The translations under genes were made by a program, and so were the position numbers. From assembly GCA_036346395.1 (NCBI GenBank), contig CM070594.1:30785385-30849384 (forward strand): DNA of 64,000 nt, written 5' to 3'. Positions 55,465-64,000 of this stretch are shown here, piece by piece. Positions within the stretch are counted from its first letter, which is position 1. Each line of letters begins with the position of its first letter. The notes beneath the pieces were generated by a model. That model made no database searches. It was not told where the DNA came from and saw only the letters and a list, made by a program, of their open reading frames with translations. The DNA comes from Hsuehochloa calcarea. Its lineage: Eukaryota > Streptophyta > Magnoliopsida > Poales > Poaceae.

Positions 55465-56533
55465 TTCTCGATCAATCCAAGGTGAGCGTGAAAAATAGTG
55501 GCCTAGGTTTCAATCCCCTAGAGCATTCCAAGAAAAACCCACCTAGGATTGTTAGAGTTGTGAAAAATGGTCTGTTTGAGCTAGAACCTCCTAAGCCTTC
55601 CAAGGTCATGTTTAAATCCAGTTTTGCTCAAACTCTCTCCGCAAGAAATGTACTTTTACTCATTGATCTGAGACCCTCAAAGGTCAAGTACCATTGCACC
55701 TTCTGCAAGAAAGAAGGCCACCTTGTTGAGTTACCTTGGGAGAGCAAAACTTGAGAGAAAAGAGAGGATGAGCGCCTTGAGATCCATTAGAGGAGTCCCT
55801 TCTCCAGCTGTAGTCTCTAGAACTAGGCAACCTGGTTATCGTACCACATATAGGCCTAGATTTGTAGAGAACTTTGTGGACTCTTTTGGTGGGTCTAGGC
55901 AGCATGTTGGATTAGGATATCGTGAGGAGAGACCACGGGTAGCACTAGACAGGGGGAGTATCGATCTTTTCGTAGATCGTTTCGAAGAGGTCTAGGTGGT
56001 TCTCATGTGCATTCTTATGATTTTATTCCTGATCATGTTTCTGCTATTTCTACTGCTGCTCCCAGGCATCGTGCTTCTCAGTACTGGATTCCTAGATCAT
56101 TTATCAATAACCCCAGTACTGTGGCACGGATGTTTTCTGATTGTGCTTTTTAGGTCCTTCATGCGAGGAAGGAGGACATATGGCTTGTTGACTCCGGGTG
56201 TTCTCGACATATGACCGGAGATTCTAGATGGTTCTCCTCCCTCACACGTGCATCCGGCAATGAATTGATTACATTTGGGGATGCTTCTACCGGGACCGTG
56301 ACTGCAAAGGGCATTGTGCGCGTCAACGACAAGTTTATGCTTAAAGACGTCGCTTTGGTAAGTAAGCTGAGGTATAATCTTCTATCTGTTTCTCAGCTGC
56401 TTGATGAGGGTCTAGAAGTGAGGTTTAAAAGTGGTGAGTGTAGAGTTCTAGATTCCTCGGGTGAGCTTGTTTTTGAGATCTCAGTTGAGAAGATCTTTTG
56501 TGCAAATTTGATATTTCTTGATTTCAGTCCTAG
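55461..56533 (+). pseudogene. Copia-3 gag end and protease
   Basis: The continuation of gag in a shifted frame contains the first half of a second zinc knuckle (YHCTFCKKEGHLVE near 55690), whose last cysteine is lost by another shift. A basic R-rich stretch follows (55770-55990). The protease active site VDSGCSRHMTGD is at about 56187-56222, followed by SVSQLLDEGLEVRF. In the family all this is one polyprotein with gag; here at least three indels divide it. Confidence 0.82.
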
Positions 56534-58066
56534 GTGTCTTGTAGTCTCGATTCTCATGATCTTGTTTTGTGGCATCGTAGACTTGGGCATATAGATTTTG
56601 ATCATTTGTCTAGAGTCAGTTGCAAGGACTTGATTAGAGGTTTGCCTAGGCTGAAAGCTGTTAGAGATCTTGTATGCTCGCCCTGTCGACATGGTAAGAT
56701 GGTGTGTGCTTCCCACCCACCTCTTACCTTGGTGATGACTGATGGACAGGATGACTTCTTCACTTAGACACAGTTGGTCCTTCTAGAGTTCATCACCGGT
56801 GGGAAATGGTATGTCTTTGGTGGTTGTGGATGATTTCTCCGGTATTCATGGGTGTATTTTCTCGCTTCTAAGGACGAAGCATTTGGATTCTTTAGAGATT
56901 TGGTCCTTAGACTTGCTGTTGATATTCCTGGAGCTTTGAGAGTGATGAGGCCCTAAGTGCATCTACTACGGTAGTCAATATCCCTAAGCGGCAAGTGTGT
57001 ATTAAACCTCAAGTTGAACCTATTATGCATCAATGGAGAAAAAAACAAGAACCGAGTTCACAAAGAGCAAGGATAGGGAGGAATGCCACCGAGGATCTTT
57101 AGCGGACATGGGAAGACACAAAACAAAGGACTTTGCATGTTGCAAAGTATACAAGAGAATTCCGCCAAGAAAAGACAGAAGAACCAAATTCAAACTCTAT
57201 TCCGAAATCAATACATTTTCAGCCTAAGAATCCAAAATGGGTTTGGATTGGTGCAATTCCAATTCGGATCATTCTTTAAAATAAGTTAATTATAAATTAC
57301 TTGTAATAGGATAGTTTAATCTATTTTCAGCAATTAGAGTAGTTTAAATTTCGAATAAAGGAGTTTGCAATAAAAAATCCGGTTTGCTTCGTTCATGCTC
57401 TGATGAAGGCTAAATCTTATTCATGCTACAAAGATGTCAAAGCGGTTTTACTTATTCATGACTATATATTTAGGGTAGAGCCCCATTGTAAGCAAGTTTG
57501 AGTTGAATAAAATACAGAAAAGTCACAGGTTTATGTGGCGCAAAATGAATACATGCGTTTCGGAAATTCCCATCTAGGGTTTTGTGATTGCGTGAATATT
57601 GGAGGGAGATTGTTCTTCCAAGATCCGTGATTCCTTGTGGATCATCTCACCAATTCGTAGCATCCTCAATTGCTCACGGTTTGGTGTTGTTCTTCCAGTT
57701 TGATTTTGTTTCTCTCTTCGGATTGATTCAACATCAACCAAGTGTTATTTGGTTTGGAGATATACTTGCTCTTCTATTTGCCAAATCAAGAGAGAGGAAA
57801 GAGGAGTTTCACTTCATTCAGACTTGAAATACAAGTACCGTGAAAGATTGGGCCACATTACGCATCAACACACGTTGATTGATCCGTATCAGAGAGCCAT
57901 TAGGAGTGACAATGGGACAGAATTCTAGAATTCTTCTTTTTCTACATTCTGCGCTGATAGGGGAATTGAGCATCAGTTTTCTTCTCCTAGAGTTCCCCAG
58001 CAGAATGGTGTCGTAGAAAGGAAGAACATGACCCTTGTAGAGATGGCTCGGACCATGTTAGATGAG
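56534..58066 (+). pseudogene. Copia-3 pre-integrase zinc region and integrase core
   Basis: 56534-56755 encodes the HHCC zinc region (LWHRRLGHIDFDHLSR, CSPCRHGKM). The core starts near 56765 with the first aspartate region (HLDTVGPSRV) in a broken frame, is cut by a solo LTR at 56943-57891, and resumes at 57897 with the second aspartate (SDNGTEF) and the catalytic glutamate (QQNGVVERKN). It ends abruptly at 58066. One TAG replaces the residue after GTEF. The insertion point lies just before the second catalytic aspartate. Confidence 0.85.
56943..57891 (+). mobile_element. Gypsy solo LTR (949 bp) in the Copia-3 integrase
   Basis: Bounded by TGATGAGG and CCGTATCA with duplication GAGAG at 56938-56942 and 57892-57896. 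Removing it together with one duplication restores the integrase frame, which proves the boundaries. A TATA-like ACTATATATT is at 57461-57470, giving plus orientation. Its end (GTACCGTGAAAGATTGGGCC) resembles, in reverse, the starts of the LTRs at 45262 and 61368. Confidence 0.9.
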
Positions 58067-58320
58067 CATTCTTGATGAGGACATCCCTACCATGGATATA
58101 ACCGTGCCTACACACACAACTCAACCACAACCAGTACAAGGACCTCTTACCCGAGCTCGTGCTCGCCAACTTAATTATCAGGTGAATTCGTTCCTAGGAT
58201 TATATACTACTGAGAATAAACCGCTACCTAATGCAAGTGATTTAATTGTGCTTTGGAATATGGGAAAGGACCATGGAGAGGCATGCGGAGTCGTGGAGAT
58301 GTATGGAAGGAATAATGGAG
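58067..58320 (+). pseudogene. Gypsy-5 pol C-terminal tail
   Basis: Starts mid-gene with DEDIPTMDITVP, then GPLTRARARQLNYQVNSFLG and ASDLIVLW. This is the end of gypsy pol, homologous to the tail at 63027-63245. Everything upstream of it in pol is missing; the junction with Copia-3 at 58066/58067 has no LTR and no visible duplication. Confidence 0.78.
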
Positions 58321-59051
58321 ATGATCACGTCACTTTGGGTCCAAGACAAGCAAGAGTTCGAGTTGGGCTCGTACTGGAGTCAGATTCGGACTACGGCGTC
58401 AGCACTAACTTTAAACGGGCGTAACTTCTTCATACGGACTCCGTTTGGGGTGTTTCTGGACTTCGTGGAAAGCTTATCAAGTCTACTTTCTAACGGATCC
58501 AACGTCATCCTCAAATTCTATCAAAGCCGGCCGAAATTATCAAAGGAGTCCGTATCTGTATCAGAGTCCGAGTCGAAGGGTGCTGCGCCACCTCTACTTT
58601 GGCCCACGGGCCTTGTAACCCTAGGGCGTCGTCCACCTCATTGGCCGCCTCCTGGTCGTTTCCCTATATAGGAGCCGCCGTCTCCCTCGCTTGAACTTCG
58701 GATTTCGTTGAGTTTAGGTTTAGCCATTGTGCAAACTTTGTTCTTGATTGTGTCGAGCGACCACTGTCAAGACGACCGGGATCCCATCTTTGCTATTCGC
58801 AATACAATTTATGCTTCTTTCATATTCGCAATATCAGATTGCCTATGTCTTATTCTTGCTAGTTCTTGATTGCTCGCGAGGATTGAACCGTGTTGAGTTG
58901 ATCACGCCTCAAATAGTCAATAACACTTGAGTTGGTTCGTGATTGCTAAGGCGCAAGCGTCGTCATCTGGTTGTAGTCGGATCGTGAGTCACCGCCACCA
59001 AAATCGATAGTTATCAATCTCATCGAAAGATCGGACACCTCGTTTCAATCA
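58321..59051 (+). repeat. Gypsy-5 LTR (left end approximate)
   Basis: A TATA box at 58664-58671 (CTATATAG) and the right end before the primer site fix it as a plus LTR of roughly 730 bp. The left end is placed after a purine-rich run (GGAAGGAATAATGGAGA). It follows a pol tail and precedes gag, so it joins two partial internal regions. Confidence 0.6.
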
Positions 59052-59053
59052 AG

Positions 59054-59064
59054 TGGTATCGAGC
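59054..59064 (+). other. Gypsy-5 primer-binding site
   Basis: TGGTATCGAGC, two bases after the LTR end; methionine-tRNA type with one base missing. Confidence 0.85.
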
Positions 59065-60072
59065 TCAAGGTTGCTCGGTGAGAATTTCGATTTACCATAG
59101 ATTAGATTGCTTTTCCTTACCTAGAGTACACAAAAACAAAACAAAAAAATTAGCGATAGTTCAATCATCCAAACCGGTCTTAGCCTTGCAATTTTTCTTT
59201 TGATTACATTGCATTGTTGAACTTTCGGTTGCATCGTCGTGTTCTTTCTTTGGTCCTAGTGTCTAGTTCCTCTAGAGTTTGAGTTACATTCACGTTTTGG
59301 TCTCACCGTTCGATTAGATTGAGCGCCGCGAGGGGTAGAAAAGGAGGAGGACTCGATCTCTAGGAGGCTTTGCCCTAGTTGGTTTGGAGTAGGTTTGGCC
59401 GCATCGTGTGTAAAAAAAGGAACAAAGACGCATTAAAAGAGCGGCATAACTAAAAAAGAGGAGAAAGCATTAACTTTTGCATCGACCTCCGATTGAGGCG
59501 ATTCTTGATCCGTTGGAAAGGTCGCGTAAGCCACGAGCACACGCAGCAGCCTCAGACCCCAAAAAGGTCGTTTAGGGCCTCAAAGCGGGCCCATGAAACC
59601 GAGAAAAATCAAGTTGCTCGAGTTCGCTCAAAATTGTGAGCCCTTCTACGTGATTCTAAGGTTCCTGTGCGACGGCATCCTTTTGAGCTCCCGAACTCCG
59701 TGTGCAACATCATCTATTTTCTTCTGCGGTGTTTTCGTTTGTGTTCTAGGCTCGCGTCTCTAGTGCGGTCTAGCCTAGGGCGGACTCCACCGGCGTTGAG
59801 CGATTTTTCGACTTGCATTTTCTGAATTGATTATTGCTACTCCTCGCTACTAAACTTGAGCCCTCCCACCTACACCTTTTCTACACGTCTGCCGAGCTTT
59901 ACACGCAATCGCTCCATCCAATCTTGAAGATATATTGTCACCAGCAGTTGCCGATTGCCCTGTGTGCTTAGTAAGAATTGGTGTGAATTCGATAGAAGGC
60001 TTGAGTGCGGCGACTTTGAACCACCATACCCTAGTTCTTGTTAGGGACATATTCTTGTGTTTTTGCTAATCA
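59065..60072 (+). other. Gypsy-5 leader
   Basis: About 1 kb without a coding frame between primer site and gag, as is usual for this kind of gypsy element. Confidence 0.65.
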
Positions 60073-61367
60073 TGGCGAGTTACGGAGAGTTTATTGATCA
60101 AGATACATCTCACGATCCCGTCTGAAGGAATCATACAACATTTCACGCGAAATGAATCATCGTCTGAGTGCCTTGAGGAGGACGTCGAGTTACAAATGAG
60201 CGACTTGCTCAACTAGAAACACCAGTTGAGACAAACACAACGCTTCATTGCGATGGAGAGAGCACGAGGTATTACTAATAATTCTTTGGCGGATATTATG
60301 GCGCGACTTGAGGAGATTGTACAAGCTTCTCGACTCTGTTCCCCCTATTTGTGACGGTAGAGGACAAGATGAATATGTGGGTGATTACGAGGCGGATGGC
60401 GAGCTAACCACAACAACGATCGAGCTCATCGCCAATTGCGTTTCAGCCGACAAGGTATGCGAAGAGAACCCCACGGCGTGAGGTGCGTGACCACGAAGAT
60501 GCTTTTGCTAAAGTTAAATTCAATATGCCCTCTTTTAATGGTAAATATGACCTCGATAGTTATTTAGATTGGGAACTAGTTGTTGATCAAAAATTTGCTT
60601 GTCATGATTTCCCAGAGAATAGGCGAGTTAGAGGTGCTACTAGTAAATTTACCGACTTTGCTTCTATTTGGTGGAAAGAACATTGCAGTCAACATCCCAA
60701 TAACATACCTAACACTTGGGAGGCTTTAAAATTGCTTATCGTCATCGATTTGTTCCCTCATATTATGCTCGTGATTTGTTAAATAAATTGCAACGCTTAC
60801 AACAAGGTGCAAAATCGTGGAAGAATACTATCGGAATTACAAATTGGTATGTTCTTGTGTGGGTTAATTGAGAATGAGGAGGCATCAATGGCTAGGTTTT
60901 TGGGAGGATTGAATCGTGAGATTCGTGACATTCTTGATTATAAAGATTATAACTCCATGACTAGATTGTTTCATCTTGCTTGCAAAGTGAGCGAGAATTG
61001 CGGGGCGCTTGACGCGAGCGCGATCTAACTCTTCTACAGTCGCACAAATTCATGAGCATACACCTTTTACTCATCCACTATGGCGGCCCCACCATTAACC
61101 GCCAACAACAAGCAGCGCCCTACTACATCAAATTCAGCGACAAGAGTTTTCGAAGCACCCAAAACAACACCACAACTTCGGCAAAAACTTCTTCTTGGTT
61201 TGCTTGACAGACGAGCGAGAGGCGTTCAATGCCATCGTTGCAAAGGCTATGGACACATGATGCGGACTGTCCAAGCAAGCGTGTATTGATTATACGTGAT
61301 GATGGTGGGTATTCCTCTGCTAGTGATTTAGATGATGAAACATATGCTATGCTTGCAAATGACCCTG
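60073..61367 (+). pseudogene. Gypsy-5 gag
   Basis: A possible start is ATGGCGAGTTACGG at 60073. The capsid region in the 60483 frame reads AKVKFNMPSFNGKYDLDSYL and SIWWKEHCSQHPNN; after a shift it continues ASMARFLGGLNREIRDIL (60885). A zinc knuckle appears at about 61228-61275 (VQCHRCKGYGHMMR), whose last cysteine is out of frame. At least four frameshifts. The frame is cut at 61368 by the Gypsy-6 LTR, just after YAMLANDP. Confidence 0.8.
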
Positions 61368-62227
61368 TGATGCGTACACGCTAGGGGTGGCCCGATCTTC
61401 ACGGCGTAGGTTGAAGAACAAAGCGAATCTTCTTTGTGGACGTGAGGGATAACTAGTTGTGAGTAGCGGAAAGGGTAACTAGCTTTAACTCGCCAAGGTT
61501 GGATGCGACCAAGCGTTGGGGAGAGGCGATCCAAACCTTACGGATTCCGACCGCTATCCGAACAATCGCAGAACCACAATCGGAACTAACCCACACAAAA
61601 CGCCGGAGCGTAGAGCACGAATTAGGGGATCGGAGGAATCTTCTTGCAAATCCAAGAGAACTCACAAGAGCAAAAGGAGCAAGGAACTCAGCAGTCTTGC
61701 TGCAATTTCATATATCGGTTTGTTGAAATATCAAAAGTACCTCCATGGATGGGAGTAGGGGGTATATATACTAGGAACAACCCTCCTAGCTGGGTATGAA
61801 CATAAGTCACCACGTTTGGAAGGTGGAAGGCCAAGCTGGTTGAAGCATTCAAGGAGTCTTCTCGGTTTCTCGCGTCTGCTCAACTTCTGCGCAGTCTTTA
61901 GTAAAATAGCAATAACTCTCTCCTCGGAAGTCAAATGACGAACCGTTTGTTGGAGGTGAAAATAGACTTGATTATCTTTCCATCCATATAGGATAGGCAT
62001 AGTGAAACGTTCCAGGTTGGTGTGCAAGCACTTAAGAAGACTTCAGTTTTCGCGCAGCATTTTTCAGCATGTGCAGCTGTTACTAAAATGTTCATAACTT
62101 TCATTACACAACTCCAAATAATGCACGGTTTGAAGCGTAGGAAAATAGACTTGACAAGCTATCCAATGCTCTAGTGTATGCTGGCTGAAAACATTATAAT
62201 TCATGCAGATAATGATTGCAAAACTCA
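61368..62227 (-). repeat. Gypsy-6 3' LTR, minus orientation (860 bp)
   Basis: The plus strand runs from TGATGCGTACACG to GCAAAACTCA. The minus-strand pol tail (62500-62241) leads straight into it, so it is the 3' LTR. CCCTG precedes it at 61363-61367. Confidence 0.72.
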
Positions 62228-63026
62228 TTGGTTTTCTGGACCTCCTTGTTCCTCTCCAATGCACCTGAGTTCAATCAAAGAAGAGGACATTGGAACAACT
62301 ACTAAGTTATTGAGATCTGGAATAAGTTCTAAGTTAGCGTTCACCTGATCAAGTATTTTTTTAGCACGTCTTCTCGTGATTGGTCCTTGATATTGTTTGT
62401 CCTTGAGAATATCTTGGTCGCGGAGATGATCTTCTGTAGCATGGTCATTGAAGGTTGGGATGTCCTCATCATCCTCCCAATTATCCAGAAAACCAATGAG
62501 TTTGTTGAAATATCAAAAGTACCTCCATGGATGGGAGTAGGGGGGGTATATATACTAGGAACAACCCTCCTAGCTGGGTATGAACATAAGTCACCACGTT
62601 TGGAAGGTGGAAGGCCAACTGGTTGAAGCATTCAAGGAGTCTTCTCGGTTTCTCGCGCGTCTGCTCAACTTCTGCGCAGTCTTTAGTAAAATAGCAATAA
62701 CTCTCTCCTCGGAAGTCCAAATGACGAACCGTTTGTTGGAGGTGAAAATAGACTTGATTATCTTTCCATCCATATAGGATAGGCATAGTGAAACGTTCCA
62801 GGTTGGTGTGCAAGCACTTAAGAAGACTTCAGTTTTCGCGCAGCATTTTTCAGCATGTGCAGCTGTTACTAAAATGTTCATAACTTTCATTACACAACTC
62901 CAAATAATGCACGGTTTGAAGCGTAGGAAAATAGACTTGACAAGCTATCCAATGCTCTAGTGTATGCTGGCTGAAAACATTATAATTCATGCAGATAATG
63001 ATTGCAAAACTCATTGGTTTTCTGGA
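61719..63026. repeat. 522/526-bp direct repeat (61719-62240 and 62501-63026)
   Basis: The copies differ, by my reading, only by four small indels (G run of 5 versus 7; AGC versus AC; GCG versus GCGCG; TC versus TCC), which exactly explain the length difference. Both end with CTCATTGGTTTTCTGGA. Confidence 0.92.
62241..62500 (-). pseudogene. Gypsy-6 pol C-terminal tail
   Basis: Minus-strand frame with NWEDDEDIPTFNDHATEDHL, GPITRRRAKKILDQVNANLE and a C-terminus rich in Ser/Leu. It is the 3' end of gypsy pol followed by the LTR at 62227. 62271-62500 is the inverse of 63010-63239. Confidence 0.78.
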
Positions 63027-63239
63027 TGATTGGGAGGATGATGAGGACATCCCAACCTTCAATGACCATGCTACAGAAGATCATCTCCGCGACCAAGATA
63101 TTCTCAAGGACAAACAATATCAAGGACCAATCACGAGAAGACGTGCTAAAAAAATACTTGATCAGGTGAACGCTAACTTAGAACTTATTCCAGATCTCAA
63201 TAACTTAGTAGTGCTTCCAATGTCCTCTTCTTTGATTGA
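62271..63239. repeat. Inverted repeat: 230-bp arms, 509-bp loop
   Basis: Arms 62271-62500 and 63010-63239 match at about 227 of 230 positions by eye. The loop is nearly all of the second direct-repeat copy. Confidence 0.92.
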
Positions 63240-63249
63240 TCTTCTTTGA
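63027..63249 (+). pseudogene. Gypsy pol C-terminal tail, plus strand
   Basis: Encodes DDWEDDEDIPTFNDHATEDH, GPITRRRAKKILDQ and a stop at 63247-63249. It is the mirror of the tail at 62241-62500 and departs from it after 63239. No upstream pol precedes it; instead an LTR fragment does. Confidence 0.72.
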
Positions 63250-64000
63250 TGATCACTTGATCCCATTGGTCATTGATCGCTGTCTACCATGCACTTGCCT
63301 TTACTAGTTGCGACGCACAATTTGACTAGCAGATGGCAACAAGTACGACGCCTCTCCTACATTAAATACACAAATCTCAATACAAGCTACAACATCATAA
63401 GAACAACAATCAATCGACAACGCTCCTACATGTCCCCAAATATACCACGCTACTCCGGTACCGAAAAGTTACCCATTGCGGTCTTAGTGCTAAAACGAAC
63501 GTAACTTTTGACTCGAAAGTCCGATCACCACAAACCACCCCATTCTGGATTCTTCATAAAATTATCCACATTTTCTTAGATTACACAGTCTTCTAATTAA
63601 ATCATCTAACCCTCCGTATTTAGCCCAGAAAGCCGATCTGTCCGCTTCGGAACAGCAGTCTTACTAAATTCATAACTTTTGTTTTATCCAACCAAAATGC
63701 GTGTTCTCAGATTCTACAGAACCATTGGACAATTATCTACATCTTTCATGTAGATCAAAAACTCTAATTAAGCAATTTACTATTTTTAATCTACAGTCTA
63801 CCAAAACAGCGCCGAAAGACGACAACCGCAAAAACAGCGGTCTTCCGAAAATCATAACTCGAATTATACTTGTCCGATTGACATGATTAAATATGCTATA
63901 GAAAGATATCGAAATTATCTACAATTAACTAGTAGATGGTATTTCCAAGATTCGCCCTTAAGGTACCCGAATAAATCGCTCAACAGAACAGCGGGCTAAA
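63250..64000 (-). repeat. Partial gypsy LTR-like sequence at the right edge
   Basis: CTACCATGCACTTGCCTTTAC near 63284 resembles the same phrase at 31208 and the equivalent place in the LTR near 43690. Repeated phrases of the ATAACTTTTG kind are typical of these LTRs. Minus orientation is inferred. It runs off the window. Confidence 0.45.

Larger units (their letters stand above)
51565..58066 (+). mobile_element. Copia-3: SIRE-like copia retrotransposon, 5' part
   Basis: LTR ending at 53399, primer site at 53402, long gag, protease, pre-integrase and integrase on the plus strand. After the integrase core, at about 58066, the sequence switches abruptly to a gypsy pol tail; RT, RNase H and the 3' LTR are missing from the window. 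A solo LTR (56943-57891) interrupts the integrase. The leader and gag start closely resemble Copia-1. Confidence 0.88.

Overview
The window is plant nuclear DNA, almost certainly from a grass close to rice. It has one intron-rich nuclear gene, no bacterial-type operons, and dense layers of Ty1/copia and Ty3/gypsy retrotransposons with rice-type features (methionine-tRNA primer sites, 1.6-3.5 kb LTRs, BARE-1/RIRE1-like and SIRE-like LTRs), plus small MULE and hAT elements. I saw no rRNA gene, tRNA gene or CRISPR array.

Layout. 1-18157: a Ty3/gypsy element on the minus strand (Gypsy-1, 3.2-kb 5' LTR at 14920-18157, left end outside the window), split by a complete 11.0-kb copia element (Copia-1, 3397-14409, target duplication CTGTG). 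18158-19317: intergenic DNA and the promoter/5' leader of the gene. 19318-37402: the only host gene, a 14-exon AMSH-type JAMM deubiquitinase predicted at 523 aa. Twelve of its introns are roughly ordinary in size (under 0.8 kb). Introns 11 (6.65 kb) and 12 (6.96 kb) are inflated by elements: a decayed copia (Copia-2), a MULE MITE, a degenerate LTR-like tract, and a 4-kb solo LTR that itself contains a hAT MITE. 37403-39095: unassigned DNA. 39096-45261: remains of a plus-strand gypsy pol (Gypsy-2) interrupted by a BARE-1/RIRE1-like solo LTR (itself holding a 709-bp TRIM with identical LTRs) and by a second, gypsy-type solo LTR. 45262-48349: a minus-strand gypsy relic lacking most of pol (Gypsy-3). 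48350-51564: 5' LTR and leader of a plus-strand gypsy (Gypsy-4). 51565-58066: a plus-strand SIRE-like copia (Copia-3) with a long open gag and an integrase split by a 949-bp solo LTR. 58067-64000: fragments of at least three gypsy elements, including a 230-bp inverted repeat interleaved with a 522/526-bp direct repeat.

Function. The gene would encode a zinc metalloprotease that cuts K63-linked ubiquitin chains in endosomal/vacuolar trafficking. Its coding frame is intact over 1,572 nt. Its catalytic JAMM signature is divided between exon 11 and the 63-nt exon 12, and exon 12 lies between the two element-swollen introns. Everything else looks like retrotransposon DNA, mostly broken. Many of the small differences between duplicate copies are homopolymer or dinucleotide indels, so part of the apparent decay may be uncorrected long-read error in repeats.

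I did not find a convincing new biological system. The most testable points are the in-frame exon-12 cassette, the very young TRIM, and the direct/inverted duplication near 62 kb.
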